A stretch of 64,000 nucleotides of DNA from Mycoplasma yeatsii GM274B (GCF_000875755.1 NZ_CP007520.1:682001-746000); one strand, 5' to 3'; counted from the stretch's first letter, positions 41,942 through 54,757 are shown. The notes: generated from the sequence alone by a model not told the origin. Translations and numbers: made by a program.

Positions 41942-42769
41942 TTATTTTTGACAGTTATTACAATAGTATGTTCCTCTTTGATTTACTTGAATTTTTAAAA
42001 TTTTTGATCCACATACTTTGCAATTTTTATTATTTTGTAAATGTACTTTTAATTCATTTTGATATTGACCTTTAACTCCAGGTAAAGATTCAAAATCATT
42101 AATTGTAGTTCCATTCATTTCAATAGCTTTTTGTAAAACTTGTTCAGCATTGTATATTATATCTTTTATTTGTTCTTTTGATAATAACTTAGAAGCTTTA
42201 TTAGGTAAAATTTTTGATAAAAATAAAACTTCATTTACATAAATGTTTCCTAATCCAGCTATTATATTTTGATCTAGTAATAAAGTTTTAATTGCTTTAT
42301 TACTATTTTTTGTTTTTGAATATAAATACTCAACTGTGGTTTGTCCATTTAATGGAACTGGTCCTAATTTATCTAATTTAGATTCTAATAAATAATTATC
42401 TTTATTATAAATATCTAAAGTTCCAAAACCTCTAGCATCATAAAATCTAAACACCATATCATCATCTAATAAAATTTCAGCTCTTAATCAAGATTGTTTA
42501 TAACTGTAATTATTTTGTTGTTCAACTACTCATTTTCCAGTCATTCTTAAATGAGAAATAATTACATAATCATCTAGTTCAATAACAATATATTTCGCTT
42601 TATTAAAAACTTCGTTTATTTTTTGATTTTTAACTAGATTTTTAAAATCAAGTGCTGATTTAGTTTTAATAATTTTTTCTGAAAATATGTTTGCATCTTT
42701 AATTATTTTGTTTGTAATTTTGGGTTTGATAACTTTTACAACTGTACTAACTTCTGGTAATTCTGGCAT
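41942..42769 (-). CDS. mutM: Formamidopyrimidine-DNA glycosylase
   Basis: 275 aa. The mature N-terminus MPELPEVST gives the catalytic Pro2 and Glu3; RFYDARGFGTL, LLLDQNIIAGLGNIYVNE (helix-two-turn-helix) and the C-terminal zinc finger CKVCG ... TYYCNNC (with QRGTYYC) are all intact. Removes 8-oxoguanine and related lesions. The start is ATG 42769 (AGGAG upstream); an upstream ATG would put residues before Pro2 and is excluded. 8 bp after polA. Confidence 0.96.
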
Positions 42770-42777
42770 ATAAACTC

Positions 42778-45507
42778 CTATTTTAATCCATATCAAGTAT
42801 TTGCTTGAGATTGTGACACTTCTAAATTAATAATCGCTTTATCATCAATATTTAATCATTTAATCATATCAACTAAAGCTGAACCCATTTTATCAACTAC
42901 AATTTGTTTGACTTGATCTAATTCATTTAAAGGAACTTCTAAAATAATTTCATCGTGAATTTGACCTATCATAATAGTTTTTAAATTATTTAATTTTAAT
43001 TCTTTAAAAATAGATATCATAGCTACTTTTAAAATATCTGAAGCAGTTCCTTGAATTGGCATATTAACAGCAATTCTTTCTCCAAATTTTCTAACTAAAT
43101 ATTGTTTAGATTCTAATTCTAAAAGATGTCTTTTTCTATTTGTTAATGTTGAAGAGTATTTATTTTCTTTAGCTTTTTGAATTTGATCTTGTTTAAATTG
43201 TAATAATCCAGGAAATGACTTATAGTAGTCTTCTATCATTTGCTTTGCGGTTTTAACATCAACATTTAAATCATTTGCTAAACCATAATCAGTTAAACCA
43301 TATAGAATACCAAAATTAAATACTTTAGCCATTCTTCTTTGTTCAGGTGATACTTTTTGATCTTTTGATATATTAAAAATTAATCTAGCAGCTTGATCAT
43401 GAATATCTTTATTAGCATTAAAAGTATCAATTAAAACTTGTTCTTTTGACATTTGAGCTAAAACTCTTAGTTCAATTTGAGAATAATCAAAACTTAAAAA
43501 TGTTTTATCACTTGAAGTTGTAAATATTTTTCTTACTTGTTTTTGATCTTCATCTTGAATAGAAATATTTTGAATATTTGGATAAGCTGAACTTAATCTT
43601 CCAGTATTTGTTAAAGTGTGATTAAAAATTGTATGAATTTTATTATCATCATAAATAAATTTTTCAAAACCTTTTAAATAAGTTGTATATAATTTATGAA
43701 ATTTTCTATGTTCAATTAATAGGTTAACAATAGGATGATAAGCTTGTAATTTTTCTAAAACATCTTTTGATGTAGCATTTTTATCTAGGTTTGGAAGATT
43801 AAGTTTATCGAATAATAATTCTTGAACTTGTTTTGGAGAAGCAAAATTAAAATCATCATCTATAATGTCATTTAAAATTTCTTTCATATCATTTTCAATG
43901 TTTTGAAGTTTAATTAAAATATTTTGAGTTTGAGTTTTTAATTCTTTTTTATCAATATAAATTCCTTGACGTTCAGCAACATATAATACTTCAATTAATA
44001 AATGATCTAATTTGTAATAAAGATCTAATGTATTAGTTTGTTTTAATTGATCGATTAATTTATCAAAATTGTTTTTTAAAATAATTGCTTTTTTAGTAAT
44101 ATATTCAGATTTTTTATCTAAATCAATATTTGGATTTTTCTTAACACCTTTTCCAAAAATATCTTCTTTGCTTTCTAAATATATTTTTGGATCAATCATT
44201 TTAATTTGATGTTCTAATTCTGATTTAGCAAAAGCGTTTAATGAATAACAAGCAACCATAAAATCAAAACTAAAATCAGTTACATAAACATCATAACCGT
44301 GATTTTTTAATAAATAAGTTGTTTTTTTAATATCATATGTAATTTTTTCTAACTTATCATCTTTTAAGAATTTTTCTAACTCAGTATCAATTAAACCATC
44401 AACAAAATCATCAAAAATACTCAATTGTTGAACTTGTTTTTTAAAATCAATATAAAAATTTCCTTTACTATTAGAAATACCAATTCCAATCATATTATCT
44501 AAATGATAATTTTCTTCTAGTGATTCAACATAAATATAATTTTTCTCATCATTATATTCTTTAGATCATTTTTTTAAAATAGTGATATTTGGTTTTTCTT
44601 CTTTTGTTTCATTTTCTTTATCCATATCACAAAGAGAATTAAATTTATTTATTAAAGAAAACATTTCATATTTAGTTAAGAATTTTTTAATATTTTTTGG
44701 ATCTAAATTTATTGGATCAAATTCAAGTTCTTCAATATTAACATCAGTTTTAATTGTTGCTAATTTCTTGCATAAAAAAGCTGAGTCTTGATCGTTTTCT
44801 AATTTAGTTTTTGTTGATCCTGAAATTTGATTTATATTATTATAAATATTTTCTAAATTACCATATGTATTTATTAATTTGCTTGCTCCTTTATGACCAA
44901 TTCCACTTACACCTTTTAAATTATCTGAACTATCACCCATAATAGCTTTTAAATCTGGAACTTGTTTTGGTAAAACTTCTCATAATTTAAACAATTCTTG
45001 TTCATTAATTACATCCGGATTTCCAATACCTTGTTTTGGTACAACACACACAGTTTTATTACTAATTAGTTGATACATATCTTTATCACTACTTAATATT
45101 TCAACACTAACTTCATCAAATTTTTGTTCAGCAACTTTTGCAATAGTTCCAACTATATCATCAGCTTCGACATCATCTCTTTCAAATCAACAAATGTTTG
45201 CAGAAGTTAAAAACTCTCTAATTATTGGTAACTGTTTTATTAACTCTTCAGGTGTTTTTTGTCTTCCTGCTTTATAATCTTTTAACATTTCATGTCTGAA
45301 AGTTTTTTTGCCTTTATCAAAAGCGATAAATAAACAATCATAAGGACCTCGCGAGTTTAAAACAGATAACATCATATTTATAAAAGAATAAACTGCATTT
45401 GTAGGTGTTCCAGTTGTTGTTCTCATAATTGGACTTGATGAATATGCCGTTGCATAATATGCTCTAAATAATAATGAGTTACCATCTATTATTAATATTT
45501 TTTTCAT
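42778..45507 (-). CDS. polA: DNA polymerase I
   Basis: 909 aa. N-terminal 5' nuclease (residues about 1-290: LIIDGNSLLFRAYYA, DVEADDIVGTIA, GDSSDNLKGVSGIGHKGA) and C-terminal polymerase (motif A TFLSFDYSQIELRVLAQ, motif B RRMAKVFNFGILYGLTDYG, motif C GQIHDEIILEV). The middle region lacks clear 3'-5' exonuclease motifs, as usual for mollicute PolA. Many TGA Trp codons. Follows dnaE (10 bp) and precedes mutM (8 bp), forming a replication-repair operon. Confidence 0.96.
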
Positions 45508-45517
45508 AATTTTCTCC

Positions 45518-48499
45518 TTAGATTTGTTTAATTAGTTTTACAAATTTTGCTGATATTTTATTTTGTCTTGTGTTAGGTTGAATTTCAATAATATAAGCTT
45601 TATTAACAATAAGTTTATCTTTAACTTGCTCATAATCATTTGCAAAAATAGTCACATCAACTTCTGAAGTACTATCAAATATTGAAACAAATGCCATTGT
45701 ATTATTATTCTTATCTTTAATTTCTTTAATGTTTGAAATAAATCCAACAATAATTTGATTTTGATTTACTGTTAATTTTGAAATATCAACAGGGTTGTAT
45801 TTTAAATTAGAGTTTTTAATTTTTAAAATAGGATTTGAATCAATAAAAAATCCATATAATTCTTTTTCAAACATAGCTAATGTTTCATCATCAAATTCAT
45901 CATAATCAATTAGAATAACTTTTTCTTCATCACTTATATTTTTTAAATCTTTAAAGGCAACTGCTTGATCATAAATAATATCTAAATTTTTTAACATAGT
46001 TTGTTTATTTAAGTTTCACAAACTATCTAATGCTCCAGCTCTAATTAAAATTTGAATTGTACTTATTGATACTTTTTGATTAATCATAGCTAAAACAAAA
46101 CTATTAATGTCTTTAAACATTTCTTTACTTTCTTTTTTTGCTTGTGATATTTTTTTAACAATTTCTATACCTATTCCTTTAATTGTTGTTAGTGGCATAT
46201 AAATTTGTTTATTTCTTATTTGATAAGTTAGTGAAGTATTTAAAATAATCGGTTTATTTATCTTAATATTATATTCATTTAACTCTTTAATATATTGGTG
46301 TGTTTTTAATTCACTTCCAATCACTCCGCTTAATAAACTACTGTAGAATTCACAAGTATAATTAGCTTTAAAATATGCTAATCAATAACTTACATAAGAA
46401 TATGAAATTGAGTGAGATTTATTAAATCCATAATTAGAAAATTTATCAATTCAGTTTCAAATTAAATTAGCTTTATTTGGTGATAAGTTGTTTAGTTTTA
46501 TTGCATTATCAACAAATTCTTCTCTTGCTTGATGCATATAATCAGCATTTTTCTTACTCATAGCTCTTCTTACAATATCAGCTTTTGCTAGTGAAAAATT
46601 ACCAACTTTTTTAAGCATTTGCATAACTTGTTCTTGATATACAATAACTCCATATGTTGATTTTAAAATATCATAAACACTATCATCAATAACTTTCAGA
46701 TTAGGTAATTTTTTATTAGATAAATATTGTGGAATCATTTCTTGAGGACCAGGTCTATATAAAGCAGAAGCATCAGAAATACTTGATATAGAGTCAACTT
46801 TCATCTTAACGATTAAATCTGTCATTCCTTTAGATTCTAATTGAAATATACCTGAAGTATGTCCTTTTTGTAAAAGATTAAATGTTTTTCAATTATTTAA
46901 TGGGATTTGGTTTAATTTAACATTAATATTGTAATTTTTTTGTATTAAATGTTTAATTTCTTGTAATGTTGTTAGATTTTTTAAACCTAAAATATCCATT
47001 TTAATTAAACCTATTTCTTCTAAATAACTCATATCATATTGAGTTTGAAAAATACCATTATAACCGATTTTAATTGGAGCAATTTGTCTTAAATCAACAT
47101 CAGATAAAATAACTCCAGCAGCATGAGTTCCAGATTGTCTAGGTAGTCCAACAATCATATTCATAGCATCAAAAATAGTTTTAAAATTTTCATCTTGATA
47201 ATAATCTTTTAATATTTTGTTTTCATTTACAAAATCTAAAAAATTAATATCTTTATCATGATCTAAAAGTTTAGATATTTTATTTACAATATTCATTTCA
47301 ATTTTAAAAACTCTACATACATCTCTTCAAGCCATTTTATAACCAATTGTTTGATAAGTTGTTATTGTTGCAACATTATATTTTCCATATTTTTCAAATA
47401 AATATTCTAAAACTTCTTCACGTCTATTATCTTGAAAATCTACATCAATATCAGGAAGTGTTTGACGTTCAGGATTTAAAAATCTTTCAAACAATAGATC
47501 ATATTTTAAAGGATCAACATCAGTAATTCTTAATAAAAAACTAACTAAACTACCTGCAGCACTACCACGTCCAGGACCTACCATAATATCTTGTTTTTTA
47601 GCAAAATTAACATAATCAGCAACTACTAAAAAATAATCACTAAATCCCATGTTTTTTATGACATTTAGTTCATATTCCAATCTTTTAAAATACTCTTTTG
47701 CATTAATTTGTTGATTATTTTTTTGGTTATATTTAATAAATGCTTTTAAAGATAATTCACATCTTTGTTTTAAAAATTCATTACTTGAAATATTGTCTGG
47801 TGTTTTGTATTTTATTAAATATTTTGTATCATTGTCAAAAAGATCAAAACTTACTTTTGAAAGTATTTCAATACTTACTTTTAAAATATTTTTTACCGAA
47901 TAATTATTTTGTTCTAAAAAAGTTATATCAGGATAACAATTAAAAGAATCAATGTTTATTTCATCAAGAGTTTTAGTTTGTCTTATTGCAGTTAAAATTT
48001 TATAAACATCTTTTTGATCAGGATCTAAATAGTTAATTGGTTCTAAGTATAATTTCAATTCATCAGCATCATATAAATCATCATTTAAAATTATTTTTAA
48101 ATTAGTTTTAAATTCTTGATCAGTAAAATTAGCTATAACTACAACATTTGTATTTATATTTTGATAAATATAATTTTTAATATCTTGATCAGAATGAGTA
48201 AAACCGTCATGTAAAAAACTAGATATATGACAAATAATTTGATAACCTAATCTATTTTTTGCATAAATACATAATCTAGTTTGATCGTCAAAATCTATGT
48301 TTAATCCAACAATTGGTTTAATATTATTTTTTTGAGATTTTTTAATAAATTCAGCAACACCAAACATAGTGTTTTTTTCACAATAAAAAGCATAATCAAA
48401 GTCATGCTTTTTAACAAAAGAAATGTAATCATCAATTTTAATTAATGAATCTAAAAAATTATATTCACTTTTAACTGTAAACAGTGGTGTAAAATTCAT
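45518..48499 (-). CDS. dnaE: DNA polymerase III alpha subunit, DnaE type
   Basis: 993 aa. A divergent PHP domain at the N-terminus (LFTVKSEYNFLDS), palm motifs VGPGRGSAAGSLVSFLL and PDIDVDFQDNRREEV (catalytic Asp residues) and SGTHAAGVILS and YRPGPQEMIPQYL, then helix-hairpin-helix and OB domains (SIFDSTSEVDVTIF). Mollicutes also use PolC as the main replicase, so DnaE is probably the lagging-strand or repair enzyme. Five TGA Trp codons interrupt the frame in the standard code. First gene of the dnaE-polA-mutM operon; AGGAGGTA ribosome site. Confidence 0.95.
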
Positions 48500-48523
48500 G
48501 ATTTACCTCCTTTGTTTTAATTT

Positions 48524-49717
48524 TTATTCTTTATTTTCTAGGACTTCTCCATTTTTGAATACAAATTCAGTTATATGGTTTTGAATTGTTTCTTCTAAAA
48601 GTTCAGGTCATAAAATAGCATCTTCTTGAGCGATTGCTGTGTGAAGTCTAGGTTTTGTAACAGGTTGTTTTGGCACAAACATACTACATACATCATCAAA
48701 TGGAAGAATTGAAGTTTCATATGTATCAATAAACTTAGAAATTTCAATAATTTCTTCTTTATCATATGTAATAACCGGTCTTAAAATAGGTATTAAACTT
48801 GTTCTGTTTATTACATCCATACTTTCAATAGTCTGACTAGCTACTTGACCTAAACTTTCACCTGTAATTAGAGCTTTGTAATTGTATTTATCAGCAATAG
48901 CGTTTGCTATTCTCATAAACATTCTTCTCATAATAGTTATCTTATAACTTTCTTCAGGAATATGTTGTAATTCTTGTAACATTAAAGCAAAATCACAAAC
49001 ATATAATCTAAAAGTTGATGAATTATATTTAGATAATTTTTTAGCTAAATCAAAAACTTTTTTTAATGCTTCAGCTGAAGTGTGAGGTGGAGTCATAAAG
49101 TGGATAAAATCAACATGCATACCTCTTTTTAAAGTTAAAAATGAAGCAACAGGCGAATCAATTCCACCACTTAATAAACTTAAACCTTTACCGCTAATTC
49201 CAACTGGTAATCCTTTTAAACCACTAATTCTATTATCAAAAACTTCAGCATGATCTTTTTTAATTACAACTTCTATTTTTAAATCAGGATTGTGAACATC
49301 AACAGATAAATTAGAACAAGCTTTTAAAATTTCTGGAGCTAATTTTTGTTTAATTTCAATACTTGTCAACGGAAATGATTTATCTTTTCTAGTTGCTTCT
49401 AATTTAAAAGTTTTTGCATTAGATTGTTCAACTATTTTTAAAATAGCATTTTTAATATCTTCAAGATCTTTTTTTGTGTGTTGAATAACTGATAATGAAT
49501 AAATTCCAAAAACAGTTTTTAATTCTTCTAAAACATCATTTGAAATTTCATCATTAACTTTTAATATTAAAGAATTATTATCTTTAATATATTCAATATC
49601 ATCTTTATTAAATCTTTTTAACTTAAATTTAATGTTAGAAATTAACTTATCAACGAATCTGAATCTGTTATTTCCTTTTAATGTTAATTCACCATATCTT
49701 ATTAAAATGTGTTTCAT
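48524..49717 (-). CDS. thiI: tRNA 4-thiouridine synthase ThiI (no rhodanese domain)
   Basis: 397 aa. N-terminal ferredoxin-like and THUMP domains (about residues 1-165) and PP-loop ATPase LLSGGIDSPVASFL (about 183). The rhodanese domain of long ThiI is absent, as in Firmicutes/Mollicutes types. It adenylates tRNA U8 to make s4U; thiamin synthesis is not expected here. One TGA Trp codon (AILWPELLE). Separate from dnaE by 24 bp. Confidence 0.93.
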
Positions 49718-49732
49718 GTTTTCTCCTAACTT

Positions 49733-51493
49733 CTAAATTTTATTTTCATTAAATAAATCTATACCTAACTCAATAGTTCTTTTATAATCTTTTAACTCAT
49801 AAGCATTCATTATTTCATTTATTTTCTTATTAGAATTATTTTTATAATCTAAATAACGATTAGCATAAGTCACAACATACTGAGCTAATTTATCTAACAT
49901 AACTTCGTCAATAACATTATGTTTAATATAAATTGTTTTTCTTAATTGAACATCTAATTTTTTTAACATTGCATCAAAATTATCTGGTGAAGATAAAATA
50001 GCATTATTTTTCTTTTCAATATCTTCTAAATCTTGATATCTAGCTTTAATTTTATTTTTATATTGTTGTAAGTTTTTAATATCACTATGTTTGTAAATAA
50101 TTGATTCAGTACACAATAATGTAGTTCTAATGTTGTCTAGTTTTGATTCAACTTCTTCTAAGAATGAATCTTTAGTTCTTAAAATAGAATAAATTTCTAT
50201 AAAGTCATTATAATAACTTTCTAATCTGGTTAAAATATTTTTTATTTGATATGCACATTTATATAACACTGAATAAGCTTCTATTGAATATTTAAACTTA
50301 ATAAATTTAGAACAAATAATTTTGTATTCATCATTAATTGAATCAATAAAAGGTTTAATAGCATAGTATTTTCCTTTAGCTATATCAATGTCGTTTTTTA
50401 ATGAAGTATTTAAAAGAATTAATTGTTCTATTTTTTTACTTTCATTTTCAAACTCTTTTATAATGTTTTGAATTTTTCCAATATTATTTTCAAAGAATAT
50501 AAAAACTTTATCTTCAAATTTTAAATAAGAACTTAATCTATCAATATCATTAAATAATTGTTGATATTGATTTGTCGCTGAATCAATTTTTCCATTATAT
50601 ATAAACTGTGATATTTTTTCTTTATGTTCTTTAAAATTATTATTTATATCATCAAGTTTATGATCTTTATCATTTTTAAGAATTAATTGTTTATTAATTT
50701 CTTCTAGTTTTTGATATAAAGTACCATTTTTTTCTAATGACATAGCTATTCGGTGAGTTTTATCAATAAACTTAATACATCTAGAGATTCCTTCAGATAA
50801 ATTAATGATTTTTTTAAACGCTTCTTCAAACTTACCTATCTTGATATAATAATCGCAAATAGTAATTTTTTTATTAATTACTTGTTTATACTCTTCAATA
50901 ATTGAGACATTAACTTTTAATTCATTTTGCTCTTTTTTTAGATCTACAAAATCAAAAATTTCATTAGCAGTTTCTTGAATAATAATTTTAGTATCTCTTA
51001 ATAAAAACTCAACTTCAGTTACTTTTTGAGTTTCATAATATATATCTCTAACATTTAATTCTAAGTTTTTAGATACTTCTAAAAGTTTATTTGCTCTGTG
51101 TAAATTTTTTATAGAAGGAAATCTTTTTGATTTAAAACTTCATTTATTGACACCAAAATATTGACTTACATTTTCAATTAATTCAGGTAGTTGAATTTTA
51201 TAAATTTCATAGTATTTTACTTTTCATATTTCAATATCTTGTTTTAAATTTTCATTACTAGAATTTTCAACAATAAAATTCATTCTATTTAAACGATTAG
51301 GTAGCGGGTGTTTTAAAATTCTTTCAATAATATTTGTTGTTTTAAAAGCTTTACTAATAATATTTTTATAAATTGTCAACATTGATACACTAATAAGTAA
51401 ACCAAAAAAACCTATTCCAAAAGCAACATATGAAATAAGCTCAATAATTCTATTTGAACTAAAAATAAATATAGGATTTATGATCATTTTCAT
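49733..51493 (-). CDS. EzrA-like single-pass protein with long coiled coil
   Basis: 586 aa. One TM near the N-terminus (residues about 15-45: LISYVAFGIGFFGLLISVSM), then an almost entirely helical cytoplasmic domain with spectrin-like repeats, the architecture of EzrA, the septation ring regulator interacting with FtsZ. Sequence similarity is too weak to be sure by eye; mollicute annotations often use this name. Start ATG 51493 with AGGAG. Ends 15 bp before thiI, so co-transcription is likely. Confidence 0.65.
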
Positions 51494-51792
51494 TGCTTTT
51501 GCTCCTTTTTTCTAAAATAAATTATACCAAAATAGACTAACTATTAAGATAAGTGAAAATAAAGTTGTTGGTGATTGTTTTAGAGTTTAGATGTATCTTA
51601 TTTCATTTCTAATCCTTTCATTTTAATGAAAGGTTTTGTGAGATTGATCTAACACCAGTTTTGATATCAATTGGATTGGGTTCGTCTTTTCAGTTGACAA
51701 TAACTTTTCATATTAAACCTTTTTCGATATTATCAATTGGATTAAAATTTTAAAATATTATCATTAATACTATAGAAAAGGAGTGACAACTA
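51494..51792. other. Intergenic region with one decayed minus-strand coding trace
   Basis: On the minus strand from 51737 to 51631 there are about 38 codons with no start (…NPIDNIEKGLIWKVIVNWKDEP… in TGA=Trp code). It looks protein-like (balanced composition, Trp codons as TGA) but I cannot name it. It may be the tail of a lost gene next to the small ORF. Confidence 0.3.
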
Positions 51793-51939
51793 ATGAAAAA
51801 TATAGAACACAATAGCAGAATCATACCATGAGATTCAATTCCTGAAGAAGATCTTTTAAAACGTGCAAAAGAAGTGGCTGAAGAAGTTGCAAATGATAAA
51901 GAGTTTGTTGCTCTTTTAAAAAGACTAGAAAAGATGTAA
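51793..51939 (+). CDS. Small acidic/basic helical protein of 48 aa
   Basis: ATG 51793 with AAAAGGAG at ribosome-site distance and a terminator right after the stop, so it looks like a genuine monocistronic gene. The protein MKNIEHNSRIIPWDSIPEED is followed by a long helix (LLKRAKEVAEEVANDKEF...). One TGA Trp. I do not recognise it; the length and charged helix resemble antitoxin or small regulatory proteins, but there is no toxin gene next to it. Its 3' end and terminator are repeated at 54713-54750. Confidence 0.6.
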
Positions 51940-51947
51940 TACATAAT

Positions 51948-51971
51948 AAAAAGACTCATGAGAGTCTTTTT
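51948..51971 (+). terminator. Terminator of the 48-aa gene (repeat unit 1)
   Basis: Ten-pair stem AAAAAGACTC / GAGTCTTTTT with ATGA loop, 9 bp after the stop. The same hairpin is repeated at 54723-54750. Confidence 0.8.
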
Positions 51972-51975
51972 CTTT

Positions 51976-52380
51976 TAATAATTTATAGTGTAATTTTTAT
52001 CAATACTTTTTGTATTTGTATGGATAATATAATGATTTTCAGTAGTTTATAATTCATATAAAAATATGTTAATAGGCTCACTTCATTTATCATTAATATT
52101 CTTATACGTGATATTTAAACCACTTGATAAACATGATGAATACTGTTGATGACGATAATTGTTGATAGCATTTGATTCTTACTTACTTTAGCAAACATTA
52201 AACTAGTAAAAAAATAAAACCGTACTTTAAAATCAAAATTTAACAAAAGCTCTTAACTATAAAAGTAAATACCTACTTAAATATTTGAAGTCATAGTAAT
52301 GGTTGAAAAATTACTAAGCCAAATAAAAAACTAAGATTTTTAAGACAATTTTTAAGACAAAATAGTTATGTTGGTTTTTT
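51976..52380. other. Gene-free stretch with degenerate sequence
   Basis: About 400 bp of AT-rich sequence in which all frames are closed at short intervals. It precedes a decayed IS3 transposase tail, so it probably represents more of the same decayed element. Confidence 0.35.
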
Positions 52381-52566
52381 ATATAAGTACTTCACATCTG
52401 TTAGGAGTTTTTCGTTTTAAATGTTTTATTTTTTTTATTGTTATATCATTTAATAAATTATTTGATTTCATTTTTTAATTGGTTGAAAGTTGGTTTTCAT
52501 ACAGCTTTTTAAAATCAAAAAACATTTCTGACTTTAATATTAAAAAGAAATATAGATCTGTTTTTA
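52381..52566 (-). pseudogene. Decayed IS3-family transposase C-terminus
   Basis: Read on the minus strand with small frameshifts: FFLILKSEMFFDFKKLYENQ, then (other frame) NEIK*FIKWYNN, then KKIKHLKRKTPNRCEVLI. This matches the end of IS3-type transposases (compare SILKSEMFYNFEKK ... FIEWYNNERILKKFKWKTP in the intact IS here). Several indels and a stop make it dead. It lies directly downstream of the peptidase gene. Confidence 0.6.
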
Positions 52567-54462
52567 TTATCAAATTTTAACTCTTTTTTTAGGAGAAATA
52601 TACATTTTGTCTTCTGGTTGAATGTTGAAAGCTTTAACAAACTCTTCATTATTAGCTGTCTGGATGTTAGCTCTTAATTCAGCAGGTGCGTGTGGGTCTT
52701 GTTCTAGTAAACGTTTAGCACGTTCAGGTTTAAATTTAGCTTTTCAAGCTTTTGCTCAATTAATGAAGAATTTTTCAGCACTATAGTCAGGTTCTCTTTT
52801 AGCAGCTTCTAATGCACAACTTACACCACCAGCATCAGCAATATTTTCACTAACAGTTAGTTGACCATTGCATTTACCATAATCAGTTTCAACATCGTCA
52901 AAAAGATCAATCATTGCTTTGATTTTATTGGTAAATTTAGCAAAATCCTCTTGTGTTCATCACATTTTTAAACAACCTTTTTCATCAAAATTAGCACCAT
53001 TATTGTCAAATGCATGTGAAATTTCATGAGCAATTATAGCTCCAATACCACCATAATTTTCTGAGGTTGTATGTTTAATTGAATAGAAGGTACCTTGTAA
53101 TATTCCAGCTGGAAAAACAATGTGATTGTACATTGGGTGGTAGTAGGCATTAACTTGGTATGGGGTCATAATTCAATAGTTTTTATTAATTGGTTGTTTA
53201 TATTGATTTAAATTGTATTTATGTAATATTTCATTAAATTTTAAAACATTTTCAATCAATGAATTTGATGATGTTGTTAGTTCACTATAATAAGGTCTTA
53301 ATTCAGTAGGATATCCAATATGTGCATTTAAAGTATTCAATTTTAAAATTGCTTTATCGATTGTATTTTGACTCAATCAGGTGTTTTTTTGCAATCTTTT
53401 TTTGTATATTTCAATCATATGTTTAACCATTTTTTCAACATCACTTTTAGCTTTTGCACCTAATTGTTTTTTACCAAAATATACACCTATTGGCATAGAA
53501 AAGAATTTTAATGCTAAATTTAAGGCATGTTTATTTTTATTTTCAACCTTGTCTTGACCACTTACAAATAGCGAATATTTAGATGCTAAAGTACGAGTTT
53601 TTTCATCTAGATATGGTGCAAAAGTTAAAACTAATTTAATAAGCATTCAAGCCCTAATTAATTCAAAGTTTTTTTCGTTTAAGATTTTATCAATATTTAA
53701 TGCAAAATTATCATCTGAAAAAATTATTTTATCAACTTCATCATTAATTACTTTACTTACTATGCTAGCAATATTAAAATGCTTGGTCTTAGCAACAATT
53801 TTTTTGTAATCATAAGGTTTATAAAGTTCAGTATAACGAACTTTTTGTAGCGAAGTTAGTGAGTATTTAGCAATAATTTCATCAAACTTTAAAGCTTTGT
53901 GAATGATTTTATTAATTTCAGAAGTGTCTTTAATAAATAGTGTTAATAACTTTCTAGCCATTGCTTTAAATGATTTTAGAAACACTGCTTTTTGTTCTTT
54001 TGTATCATAGTGACTTTTGTCAGGAAGAATATGATTAGCAATACTTGCATAAAGAGTCTGGATTGATGGATCTAAAAAGTCTAAAAAAACACCAAAACTA
54101 ATAGGTAGCTCATAGCCTCTTAACATAAATTTCACATAGTTGTCTTGTAGCTCTTTTAGTGATTAAAGATTTAAAATTTCATCAAAATAAGGCTTTAGTG
54201 GACTTACACCTAACTCGTTTCTTTTTTCAATATCACTTGTTAATTTGTAGAAATTGGCAAAATTAATTAAGTTAACATCACTTAATTTGTTTGTCTTGTT
54301 TTGTTGTAAAATTTTCTTTGCTATACGTGTAACTATTTTTTCATTGCGAATTTCTAGTTCATCAAATTCACTTATTGAAGAGCGATCTGATGGAATTTTA
54401 GCTGTTTCTAATCATTCATTATTAATAGCCTTGAATAGATTATCTTTTACATTATATTTCAT
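52567..54462 (-). pseudogene. pepO: M13-family (PepO-like) zinc endopeptidase gene with in-frame stop
   Basis: 632 codons are in one frame from ATG 54462 (AAGGAG upstream) to TAA 52567, but codon 100 (54163-54165) is TAA. Its context ...ILNL*SLKEL suggests a single CAA to TAA change. Beyond that the protein is complete: zinc motif AIIAHEISHAFD (HEISH), ENIADAGGV (third ligand Glu) and substrate-binding NAYYHP. The end lacks the usual CxxW. The family cleaves short peptides; in mycoplasmas it would feed amino acid uptake. A downstream GTG/ATG near 54126-54135 could allow a truncated product. It could also be a sequencing error. Confidence 0.85.
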
Positions 54463-54614
54463 TGCGACTCCTTATTTGAGTAATCTCTCATAGATTTTAT
54501 TTTAAGTTGTCATAGATATTTTGCTAAATAATTTCTTTCTACCTACAACAAAAACTTAAGAACAACATTAGTTGACTTGTTTTTTATTATATCACTATTA
54601 AATAACACGTTTAA

Positions 54615-54683
54615 ATAATAAGAATTAGTTTAAAACTAAACAGACTAACACCTATTGAATATGCAAGACAGGACACCGCTTAA
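54615..54683 (+). pseudogene. Remnant of an IS3-type transposase C-terminus
   Basis: A short plus-strand run of codons, RISLKLNRLTPIEYARQ, ending DTA*, fits the last residues of IS3-family transposases (…LKLKGLTPIEYR-like). Sequence after it, through about 54710, contains GTCCGGATTTCGGGG, compatible with an IS right end. It is opposite in strand to the other remnant at 52381-52566, so at least two elements have decayed here. Confidence 0.5.
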
Positions 54684-54722
54684 AAAAGTCCGGATTTCGG
54701 GGTACCGAGCAATGTAATATGT

Positions 54723-54750
54723 AAAAAAAGACTCATGAGAGTCTTTTTTT
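54723..54750. terminator. Terminator of the F1-like ATPase operon (repeat unit 2)
   Basis: AAAAAGACTC-ATGA-GAGTCTTTTT, same hairpin as 51948-51971, 8 bp after the beta-like gene stop; T-runs on both strands make it bidirectional. Preceding AATGTAATA also matches repeat 1. Confidence 0.8.
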
Positions 54751-54757
54751 AATAGTT

